Shown here: positions 23,801-31,374 of the stretch, in pieces
How the letters are laid out: each line of letters begins with the position of its first letter
Numbering within the stretch: the first letter of the stretch is position 1
NCBI GenBank assembly: GCA_003615045.1
Contig: ML014118.1
Coordinates: 1-64,000 of the forward strand
Direction: 5' to 3'
DNA length: 64,000 bases
Origin: Caulochytrium protostelioides
Lineage: Eukaryota > Chytridiomycota > Caulochytriomycetes > Caulochytriales > Caulochytriaceae
Notes under the pieces: model-generated
Told to the model about the DNA's origin: nothing
Database searches by the model: none
What the model saw: the letters and a program-made list of their open reading frames with translations, nothing else
Program-made: the position numbers and the translations under genes

Positions 23801-24891
23801 ATACTGTGGTGGCCGTTCTTGGTTTGTTTGAACGTAAAGAAAACATCGTGGTCGTGTGCTTGGGCGGCGGTGGCAATGGCGAGCGGCCGCTCGTCAAACG
23901 CCAAGCAGCGCTCTTCGGTGCCGATCTGGACAAAGAGCGCGTAGTTGGGCTGGTCGGAGCGGATATGATACTTCTTAAAAATCGCTGGCAGCACGGTGGC
24001 GACCGTATCGTCCGATGTGACGCGGAAACTCTTGTAGCCATCGGTGTCGCGGATTCCGCTCCCGTAGACGCGGATCGCCCCGACATCGCCCTTCAGCTGA
24101 AAGCTGACGCCGGACGTCGGGGTCACGGGCGAAAGATCCAGCAGCGGCTGGGTCGACGTCACAAAGGCGCTTGCTCGAGCCGCTTCCGGGGGCGCCACGA
24201 CTGCCGATGCTGCCGTGGCACGGCTCTGTGACCAGCGGAGTCGGAACGAACTCGGTGGCGACGCGACGGCGGCCGGACTCTGGACGACGCTGGCCACGGC
24301 GCCGCTGTAGGCATAAGGATGCGTGGGGGAATAAGCATGCGTAGGCAGATGAGAGAGCGGCGGCGGCGGCGGCGGCATCACCGGCGGCGATGCGGCATAC
24401 GCAGCGTAGGGCGACATGGAGGCGGCGGCGGAGGCGGAGGCGGAGGCGGAGGCTGCAGACCCAGGCGCCGTGCGGGCGTCGCGGACGAGCGCCCAGACCG
24501 GCCTCAGTTGGATCGTGAGGGCCTCGAGGCGGGTCTCGAGGGCACGGAGATCGGCCTGAAGCTGGGCGATGCGGTCATCCCGGTCGCGGAGCTGCTGCTC
24601 GAAGCCCGCGGCGGTGGCGCGCGAGTGCTGCGCCACGGCGAGCACGACGGCCTCGGGCACATAGTCGTCGGGCTGGAAGACGGCGCCTTCCTGGAGCTTA
24701 TGGAGATAGACGGCGTGCAGGATGGCGAGACGGGTGCCGACGGCGTTGACGCCCAGCTCGCGGAGCATGTCGGCGCCGGCATGCGCGAGTAGGTCGCCGG
24801 AGATGGCGTTCTGAGCAAAGGCGTCGGCATACGCGCCGAAGTCGTGGGCACGCAGCCATTGTGCCGTCTGGGCGCTGGACCATGATTCCAT
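20890..24891 (-). CDS. Ste50/Ubc2-type adaptor with SAM, RA and two SH3 domains
   Basis: 1333-residue protein. An N-terminal SAM domain (about 1-65; WSSAQTAQWLRAHDFGAYAD) is followed by a coiled coil at about 90-135. A Ras-association domain spans about 268-360 (IRVYGSGIRDTDGYKSFRVT through ALFVQIGTEERCLAFDERPL). Two SH3 domains follow at about 540-600 (VGIYEYKAARPDELDVAIGD, then RGWVPSGCL) and 655-705 (GEVLYDYRKASPNEISVSKG, then LRGWIPSGYVSV). The rest is Ala/Ser/Thr-rich, apart from a conserved-looking helical block at about 1114-1167 (IYLELIGWFADAVEAFPWVL). SAM-RA adaptors of the Ste50 family couple Ras/Cdc42 and the MAPKKK Ste11 in MAP-kinase pathways. SAM-RA followed by two SH3 domains is the layout of Ustilago Ubc2. 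Function as a MAPK adaptor is inferred from this architecture. No intron is needed. Confidence 0.85.
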   Translation of the reverse strand: MESWSSAQTAQWLRAHDFGAYADAFAQNAISGDLLAHAGADMLRELGVNAVGTRLAILHAVYLHKLQEGAVFQPDDYVPEAVVLAVAQHSRATAAGFEQQLRDRDDRIAQLQADLRALETRLEALTIQLRPVWALVRDARTAPGSAASASASASAAASMSPYAAYAASPPVMPPPPPPLSHLPTHAYSPTHPYAYSGAVASVVQSPAAVASPPSSFRLRWSQSRATAASAVVAPPEAARASAFVTSTQPLLDLSPVTPTSGVSFQLKGDVGAIRVYGSGIRDTDGYKSFRVTSDDTVATVLPAIFKKYHIRSDQPNYALFVQIGTEERCLAFDERPLAIATAAQAHDHDVFFTFKQTKNGHHSIARSRSWLDVPLTNAPPTPLLGSPSGPSSLRHMPTLTGSRHHVATPTAVDASTPIVAGVASPLAASLISHASALSLAAVGAIAGTMPMAGPTATHATNGLVAPGASGSHSAGETPSAGHGRPLGSKSSLASSHAGSEAGSLHQLPASPMLSPKRGAKNPSGFPWGGVGSVASVAPLVGIYEYKAARPDELDVAIGDQFTMLRRETGWLVVQRVVASDDDEHARETRPLRGWVPSGCLCEDADGAGVALGASTGTGTGAATGTATATGSAMALAASSTSALAAGPGVPQAEQSGEVLYDYRKASPNEISVSKGERVVIQSQYQHWLLVDAGGLRGWIPSGYVSVAASKLALAAALELSPPVAPNELAVAGALQATAAENTSVSDLHAAPLNANPQPHVHPLSTGATSLEAATVAAALAATPTTAMTTAATPSTLPPGAAAAAVSTMTTAMPATSFRTTATSTTRIAVRSDALNMSPFPRSASMNLPASPSHPASASSAAGGTGASGPAAPGTSPTPAASLGSRRGLSSVFMSRSRDHGLDSAASAAPAVDLGALAAEVGLALAEALAPRTGTLPLGGAASAGTVALDAAAAAVAVAAASTATGDGVASQLLAVAQPSMAAAAAATAVSASVAAGATVSHTGSLLALPSPQATGTAAAAAAAAAAAQPSWRWRELLSQAHQALRDASVSTRLSTGNVAVNASAASGATAAGAVVPGTTLTDALRMTLAMLKRRLAGSPGLSANRQVADHAKRSIYLELIGWFADAVEAFPWVLQSHQALFLQNGVERFVDHTTAQDLDTACRELAVELIPLWLESAHHLVAFFLPSRPMSINTNLGSPMASRTSTQSRHHPHHVSMGARSLSHPAAAETAGSAAGGGTPPAGAAGPGTTTVGHGPGGITPPQSAAVMSAGTPVSAVGLGSGAATSASVGGPTAAGATGGRAMRPRAAGKGSPASATAHSNSSGTLTPLSALP

Positions 24892-26424
24892 GGTGGGGAC
24901 GGGCTTGCATCACCGCACTGCAAGCAGCCCTCGTTACTCTGCGCGCACGATGGAATGGGATAGAGGGCTGGTTAACGCTTCAGCGGAGTCGGTCGGGAGA
25001 GTCGGTTAGGAGAGCCGATAAGGAGAGATCGTTTCGGCAGTGTGAAAGTCGGAGTGTGTACCGACAGGATCGTGGTCGCTCTTCTACAGGGCCTGTGTGA
25101 AGCCAGATCGGCCCTGACACGAACGGAAATCGGAGGTATCATCCAGATCCCCGATCGACCCTAGCCTGCCCGCGCGAAGCGCATCATCGCTGACGGATAT
25201 GCATCGCTCACATTGCTGAACCCGCGTCCAATGCCCGCGTATGGACGTTTTGTTTCGCCGGACCAGATGAGTTCGCTGACGCAAGAAACTGTGAACATGG
25301 ACGACCCTTGGCCGACTCTCGTTCGGGTGATTCATGTTGGCGGTAGAGGCAGGCGGCGTGCGCCCTGAGATCGCCATGATCGCCGCCGAAACTCCGCTCG
25401 AGTGGGTCGTTGTTGTGGCTGCCAAGGGCCGGGCCGGGCGCGCTCACCTCTTCGCGTGCGGGCCCTGCCCTGCGTTCCTGCCGGCGATGCGCCTGCGACG
25501 AGCGCACCCCAACACATGCCCATGCGAGCCGTCCGCCGCGCATCAGCAAGGCACAGCCCATGGCCGACCCTCGCGGCTTTCACGACGCTCACGGCCTCTG
25601 AGGGCTTCCGAGGCCTCGGTCCAGAAGAAAAGAATACTTGGCCTAGATGTACATAACTTCGGAAGAAACTCGTTGGTCGGCTCAAGACCGAACGGACGAT
25701 CTCTTCGATCCGGAGGCGCGTGAGGACGACAAGGCATCCGTATCATGAAGACTTGGGCGATCCGCGCGTTCCATGCTGGGGGTGGCCTCCTTGAGTGCTG
25801 CGCCACCCACCGAGCTGCGCCACATCGCTTCGCCACTGGGAAAGAAGCTTTCGGCGGCATCGCCTGTGGAGTTCCCGCGGCGACACGACCTTTGGCCGGG
25901 AACCGTGTGCCACTGGGCGGGGATCGGCCGTCGGGCCCCCGCGGCAATGCGGCGCCAGCCTCTCTTGCGCCACCCTGCGCCGAGCCCCGACTGGCCGGGC
26001 CGGCGGGGCGTACCGCCGTGACTCGGGTGCGGGCGCAGGGGTCGGCGGAGCTACGTCGTCGGCTCGGGAGGGTCGCCACGAAAGCCCTGACCAGGCCTTT
26101 CAAGACGGAGTGCCACGGGGATCACGCGTGCAGGGCCAGGAATCTCGCCGCTCTGTCGTACGGAGTACGGGGGGTGGCCGCGGTCGGAGTTTGGGGGGCG
26201 GTCCGATGGGCGATGCGGCGGTCGAGCGGACGAAGGCTGACCGACGCCTTCCGCCAGCCGCTCTTTTGTCCGCTTCCCTCCGCGTTTCTGCGACGGCCGT
26301 AGACGCGAGACGCGCCGTTCGACCCGTGACGGCTTCGAATCGATCCCCACCCCACCCGTGACATCGGACCCCTGTGATACCGCCGCCGGGTTTCTGCGGG
26401 TCTCGAGTCAGCCACGGATCCGCC
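24892..26424. other. Divergent intergenic region between adaptor and AAMP/Sqt1-like genes
   Basis: 1.5 kb between two outward-reading starts, so it probably contains both promoters. Open frames are short or compositional and show no domains. No TATA-like or repeat structure stands out. Confidence 0.5.
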
Positions 26425-27921
26425 ATGTCGGACGACCACCCACCCGCCGGCCCCGCCGCCGGCGGTACCTACATGGGCGACGACGATATCGCCGATGTGG
26501 TCGACGTCGCTTCCACGCCGGCCGGCGCGGCGTCGGCACCCCACTCGGCGCATCCTGAGGACGACGACTCGGCCTCGGACCACGACGACGAGCCCGCGGC
26601 CGGCCCTCGTGGCCCCCACGGCGAGGATACCGAGATGGACAGCACGCCCGCGGAGTTCACGCTGCAGATGTACCTGGCAGCCGAGGCGCAGCCGGGATAT
26701 GTGAATGACGCCGTGGCGACGTTCCGTCTGGGCCATCCGATCTATGCGGTGGGCCTGCACCCCGCGGAGCCGGTGTTGGTGACGGGCGCCGGCGATGACC
26801 ACGTGTACCTGTGGCACACGCAGGAGACCGAGCAGCCGGGCGCGACATTCGAGAAGGCGCAGGACACGCCCGTCGGCGCCGCGTTCAACGCGGACGGCAC
26901 GCTACTCGCGAGCGCTTCCATGGACGGCAAGCTCTGTATCCGCCAGTTCCCGATGGTCGAGAACGAGATGGCGCCCCTCGATACCGGCAGCGAGATCACC
27001 TGGATGAGCTGGCACCCGACCCAGGACTCGGTGCTGCTCGGCACCGAAGAAGGCATGCTCTGGGTCGCTACGCCGCACGACGACGCCTTCGACAGCTACT
27101 ACATGGCGAGCGCGAGCGCCCTCTGCGGCGGCTGGACGCCCGACGGCAAAGCCACCTTCTCGGGCCACGCCGACGGCTCGGTGGCCTACCGGATGGCCGA
27201 CGCGTACACGACCACGTGGTGTGTGCAGTTGCCGTCGCTGGATGAGCCGAGCGACGACGAAGACGATGACGCAGACGACGATGAGGAGGACGCGCCGAAT
27301 GCCGCGGCCAAGCACGGCGCGATGGACGTTGACGGGGCCGCAGCGTCCGCGGACGGCACGCAGGACGACGACGAGGCGGTGGCGGCGGCGCCCGAGAAAC
27401 CTATGTATGCCGGCAACGCCGTGACGGCGGCCGCCGTCTGCCCCGACCACCCCTACGTCGTCGTCGGCTGCGCTAGCGGCACGTGCTTTGTGCTGCGCCG
27501 CGACAACGGTCGCGTCCTCAAGCGGCTCGATGAGCACACGCAGAGCGTCGAGGGCATCGTGGTGCACAGCACCCGCGCGGGGCTGACCGTCGTCACAGTC
27601 TCCGTGGACGGCCGCGCCGTCGTGTGGAACGCGCTGCAGGACTGGTCGGTGCGCCACGTGTGCCGCCACGTGCTCGAGGAGGGCGATGGCGTCGAGCTGG
27701 CGGCGATCACGGGCGTCCGCGCTGTGCCGACGACGCCGCCGCGGTTCATTACGACGGCCGTCGACGGCGCCGTCCGCTTGTGGGACAGCCTGTCGGGCAC
27801 GCTGCTCCGCACGTGGCGCGGTCACCTCGCGCCGGTGCTCAGCCTCGACGTCCATGCCGGCCACAAGACGGTCATCACGGGCAGCGACGACGGTACCGCC
27901 CGCCTCTTCCAGTGGTCCTAA
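26425..27921 (+). CDS. AAMP/Sqt1-like WD40 protein, probable uL16 chaperone
   Basis: 498-residue WD40 protein. An acidic N-terminus (about 1-85) precedes the propeller. VNDAVATFRLGHPIYAVGLH, EPVLVTGAGDDHVYLWHTQ and GSEITWMSWHPTQDSVLLGT match the AAMP/Sqt1 group, where the SEITWMSWHP blade is diagnostic. An acidic insert rich in Asp and Glu interrupts the propeller at about 272-292, and repeats continue to ITGSDDGTARLFQWS at the C-terminus. Yeast Sqt1 is the dedicated chaperone of ribosomal protein uL16 (Rpl10), so a cytosolic role in 60S maturation is likely by homology. The ATG at 26425 (MSDDHPPAGP) was preferred over an upstream in-frame start at codon -17 that lacks resemblance to the family. 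Fanzor-type transposon debris begins within 70 bp of the stop. Confidence 0.85.
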   Translation: MSDDHPPAGPAAGGTYMGDDDIADVVDVASTPAGAASAPHSAHPEDDDSASDHDDEPAAGPRGPHGEDTEMDSTPAEFTLQMYLAAEAQPGYVNDAVATFRLGHPIYAVGLHPAEPVLVTGAGDDHVYLWHTQETEQPGATFEKAQDTPVGAAFNADGTLLASASMDGKLCIRQFPMVENEMAPLDTGSEITWMSWHPTQDSVLLGTEEGMLWVATPHDDAFDSYYMASASALCGGWTPDGKATFSGHADGSVAYRMADAYTTTWCVQLPSLDEPSDDEDDDADDDEEDAPNAAAKHGAMDVDGAAASADGTQDDDEAVAAAPEKPMYAGNAVTAAAVCPDHPYVVVGCASGTCFVLRRDNGRVLKRLDEHTQSVEGIVVHSTRAGLTVVTVSVDGRAVVWNALQDWSVRHVCRHVLEEGDGVELAAITGVRAVPTTPPRFITTAVDGAVRLWDSLSGTLLRTWRGHLAPVLSLDVHAGHKTVITGSDDGTARLFQWS

Positions 27922-27949
27922 GCCTCATCGCCTGCCTCTTCCAGTGGTC
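27902..27949. repeat. 16-bp direct duplication across the AAMP/Sqt1-like stop codon
   Basis: GCCTCTTCCAGTGGTC occurs at 27902-27917, as the last codons of the gene, and again at 27934-27949, just past the stop. This is a 32-bp-offset duplication next to the transposon relic. Confidence 0.85.
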
Positions 27950-27959
27950 TTATATTCAG

Positions 27960-28035
27960 TTTAACGCGATCGTCCATATATTGACCTAATGCGCACACCC
28001 ATCTTCGGTGGTGCCCCCCAGGGGTCCCGAAGCAG
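27960..28035 (-). repeat. 3' terminal segment of Fanzor copy 1 (candidate element end / guide-RNA region)
   Basis: On the minus strand, a GC palindrome ACCCCTGGGG and the block GGGGGGCACCACCGAAGATG followed by GGTG are shared with copy 3 at 47,540-47,600. In copy 3 the similarity continues about 25 nt past the stop codon position. In characterised TnpB/Fanzor loci the guide RNA overlaps the 3' end of the gene. That role here is inference only. Confidence 0.5.
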
Positions 28036-29570
28036 ACGCGCATTCGGCTCCGTGTCGGATGAGCTTGCCGACCTTGGACTGCAACCTGGTTTGCTCCGGG
28101 TTGCGGTATAGCGCCTCCGGTCTGACCAGCAAAGCCAGGCAGCGTCGGATGTTCAACGCGGCGTCGAGATCGCGGTTCACAAACTTGCTGTGTGTAGCTT
28201 GATACCACAGCAAACCTCGAACCACGGTCTCCTGGCGCCGACGTTGACCGTTTTTCAGGACCACATTTGTTTGGGCATGCACCCGGGTCGTGCGGACCGG
28301 GTTGACTCGCGTCGGCGCGGCCGCGGAAGCACCCGTGCGAGCACGGCGGGGCGGGTTGACCCGCGTCGGCGCCGTTGAGCGAGCGCCTGACCGGGACGTA
28401 CCGGCCGGGTTCACGGCCGCAGGCCGGTTTGAGTAACGCTCGTCCGGGACGCGTGAGCGGTCGGCACCTCGGGTTCCGGGGGTTCACCTTGGTCAGGATC
28501 TCATTCGCCTGGGTCGTCCGGAACTCGTCGACCAGGACGGTGCGGAAACGCTGGGCGCACGCCTTGGACGCGCGAGCGGTTGGACCGAGATCTCGCTCTT
28601 GCCGCCGGGGGCAAACTTGGCAGCGCCCTAAGCGATCACCACTTCAGCGACGAGGGGCGCCATCGCCGTGGCCGCCCCCTTGGCGACGCGGTTCATGAAC
28701 TTGGCAAACACGCGCTGCTTGCCTCGGTAGAGTCGCAGGCGCGGGCGTGCCCAGCGCGGCTTCAGGAACTCGGCCCACAGTGGCTCGTACGTGGCGAGCC
28801 ACACCTCCATGAATCAACGGCGTGCGGCGAGCGCTGTGCCCTTGAAGCTCACCTCGGACAGCCGCAGCAGCGGCTCTTTTTAATGGGCTGCCACGTCTCT
28901 GACTGCTGTTGGTCGGCTTTCATGCAGGCTTCCACATAGTATTGCCGTCGACTGAGTCGCCAGCTGACGACCTGGCCTTTGGGCCCCACCATGGCCGTAT
29001 AGAAGATGTTAGTGCGGCCCGCGTCGTTCCCGATGGTACAATACTAATCCAGGCTCTTTGCCAAGGGTTTCTGGGTCTGATCGGCACCGTCTCCCGAGGG
29101 AGGGGGGTGCTCGGCCTGATCGCGGTTGCCTGCCGGAGGGTGCTTAGTCTGAGGCGGGTCGTCTTCCGGAGGCTGCTCCGCCAGATCCGGGCCGACAAGC
29201 AAGGGGTTTGTGGCCCCGGGGGTCGCCGTAACAATCGGCACGACGTCGGCCACCTTCTTCTTTTGCACAAAGTGGACGCACATGCTCGTCCCGTCAGTGT
29301 CGACGGTGCCGGTGAACGTGTGATGGTCGAGCTGTCCTTGCTTTCCAGCTTGCGGAACGCCAGGGTGGCCGCCCACCGCTCTGGCGGGGGCATGGCCTTG
29401 AAGGTCTTCTCGTTGCAGGTCATCCGAATGAGTTCCGTTAACAAGCCGTGGAGCACGCGGGCGTCGATCGTGATGAATTGGACGCCCCGGTGGGCCACCG
29501 GCACGACGTTGACGGCTGCGAACTTCGGACGATAGCCGGTGAAGACTCCAGCAGCGACTCGGACGAGCAC
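27960..29570 (-). pseudogene. Fanzor-type (TnpB-related) RNA-guided nuclease, decayed copy 1
   Basis: Read from 29570 down to the TAG at 27986, and allowing frame changes, this is a Fanzor-family protein. In order I see VVPVAHRGVQFITIDARVLH, the FTGTVDTDGTSMCVHF block, the RuvC-I motif IGNDAGRTNIFYTAM (catalytic Asp codon 29025-29023) and SWRLSRRQYYVEA. These are followed by PRWARPRLRLYRGKQRVFAK, GAAKFAPGGKSEISV, the RuvC-II motif VLVDEFRTT (Glu codon 28526-28524) and a zinc-ribbon remnant ACPNKCG. The RuvC-III motif NRDLDAALNIRRC (Asp codon 28171-28169) closes the series. All three acidic residues survive, but four stop codons (29046, 28851, 28816, 28630) and about four frameshifts (near 29340, 28850, 28590, 28250) break the frame. 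The second zinc-ribbon cysteine pair is also lost. Fanzors are eukaryotic relatives of TnpB; the N-terminal part is missing at the junction with the retroelement relic. Confidence 0.85.
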
Positions 29571-29599
29571 AGAGCCCCGAGACGCCGCACAAAAGCCAA

Positions 29600-30350
29600 T
29601 GAATGGGACCCCCGGCCGGATATTCGCCGGGAGTAACTAGTCTTCCGGTTAGCCAACCATGTGAAACGGTGGCCGTCACCGTCAATGGGGTGCCGATGCC
29701 CGTGGTCCTAGATAGCGGGGCCGAGGTCAGCTTAATCTCCGCTGAGCAGTGCCGGAAGGCAAAAGCGATCATCGAACCAATCACCCTGAGGCTGCAAGCA
29801 GCCAACCGGTCCCCTATCCAGGTGATAGGGGAGGCGCCAGTGGACATTGCGCACAAAGGACGAGTACGTCCAGAACGGACCTAGGTCACCACGGAACCGC
29901 GAGCCAGTGTCATTCTGCGGTTCAACAGCGTGGACTAGCCAGGTCGAAGCAGAATCACGCGTGCATTCTGCCAGCAGGTGTGGCCACAGGAGGTGGGCCC
30001 ACCGATTCAGGAAGTAGGGGTCGAACCGCAGCCGGGGTCGACCCAAGAGAGATTACCTAGGGTGGGCGCCACCCTGGAAGCAGCGAATGCCGTGGCCACC
30101 CAAGATGTGGTGGTCAAGAGTCAGGCACGGCAAGCTACGGAGTGGGCCGAGTTACAGCCGATCGGACCAAACGCGTGGGCGCCATGGTGCGCCCGACGCT
30201 GGGAGAATCGCGCGCCGCCAACTTGACACCCATCGACAGGATTGGTGAGAAATCCTTGGAACTCAAGCATGGCGAATGCACGCGCACGATTCGGACAATC
30301 GTTATTGCCCACCACGAGGAGACAACCTCGTAGGCACGAGTACCCTGTCC
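29600..30350 (+). mobile_element. LTR-retrotransposon relic: retropepsin-like protease fragment
   Basis: The frame at 29603-29884 contains VTVNGVPMPVVLDSGAEVSL, the aspartic protease active-site motif (DSGA) of retroelement polyproteins. It is followed by a flap-region-like stretch (RLQAANRSPIQVIGEAPVDI). After the TAG at 29881-29883 the same frame continues as VTTEPRASVILRFNSVD, so at least one nonsense mutation is present. Hydrophilic, coding-like segments continue to about 30,340 in other frames. No reverse transcriptase, integrase, tRNA primer site or LTR is visible. The fragment is back-to-back with the truncated 5' end of Fanzor copy 1. Confidence 0.7.
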
Positions 30351-30611
30351 AAAGAAGGACACCAGCGCCTGAAACGCTTCTTCACAACCCAACTGTGGCC
30401 GGTTGGCCCAGCTGTCACCGCACTGGGACAAGGCAACCGTGTCTAGGAGCTGATGCAGGGACCGGATAAGAGCGTAGGCCCTACGCTATCCAACCAGCAA
30501 ACTGCAACCATCCGACAGCCCGTGATGCAGTCCGGAGCTCGCCTAGCCACCGAAGCTACGAATCTGCGTCAAAACTCGGGTGTGTTCCACCACATTGACA
30601 CGTAAGACGCC

Positions 30612-30880
30612 GTGCCAACTGCTACGGCGCCGTATAGCGTCCGACCAGACATGCGCGAGAAAATCGAAGAACATCGTCGTCCTCAGCGACCGGTGCCGGC
30701 AGATCCAGGAGGAGACCGCGCATGCGGTCTACGACTACATCCTCGAAGAGCTGGTCGAGATCCGCGATATGCTGCTCGCAGGCGTCGAGCGGATGCAGCG
30801 CGCGCAGAAGACCCGAGAGCACGTCGACACCTTCCGGTCACCTTCTTCTCGTATGAACTTGCGAGCGACTGGGTAGTTCT
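30612..30880 (+). other. Open helical segment of unknown origin, possibly part of the retroelement
   Basis: One frame (no ATG start) reads about 75 residues of strongly helical sequence, including CRQIQEETAHAVYDYILEEL and VERMQRAQKTREHV. Codon use is GC-rich like the host genes. No family is recognised. It could be a gag/pol remnant or a captured gene fragment. Confidence 0.35.
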
Positions 30881-31374
30881 CGTGAAGCCATACGCTCTCT
30901 GTGGTCAAGGTTTCAGTCAATAATACATAGCTGCTGAGGATATGACATAACCACAGTGCCCTGTCGCTGAACACGCCCAATCTTGAATAATTTTGCTACC
31001 GCTTGTCCAGGTAATATCATAAATCATATCAAAAATATCGGGCAGTTAAGCGCCGGTCGGTAAAACTTGAACCCACGAATATAATCATGTACAGCGTGGC
31101 GGGCGATTCTCGCGCGCAGCGGGTCCGGTGACGGGAGGCTTGCGTGAAGAGGGCTTTCACTGCGCGATGTTTTTTCCATTGATCATCTGTATGCGCCATG
31201 CTGTCTGAGCCATCGGTCACCACTGACGTCCAAGTGTCCGCCATACTCGAACGCGGCAGCGAGAAGGCGAGGGCGGGATACCCAAGCGGCGAGGCGAACC
31301 GGCTCCGCGAAGGCTTGGACCTAGAAGCAAATACAATGACCGTGAAGGCTCGAAATGTGGGATCTCTGGGCTGT
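30881..31374. other. Intergenic 3' flank of the glyoxal oxidase gene
   Basis: AT-richer at its left end and GC-rich at its right. No gene or repeat is recognised. Confidence 0.5.

Noticed and set aside
31050-31090. GGTTCAAGTTTTACC on the minus strand as a tRNA T-loop
   Set aside because: The flanking bases do not pair as a T-stem and no acceptor or anticodon arm can be drawn.
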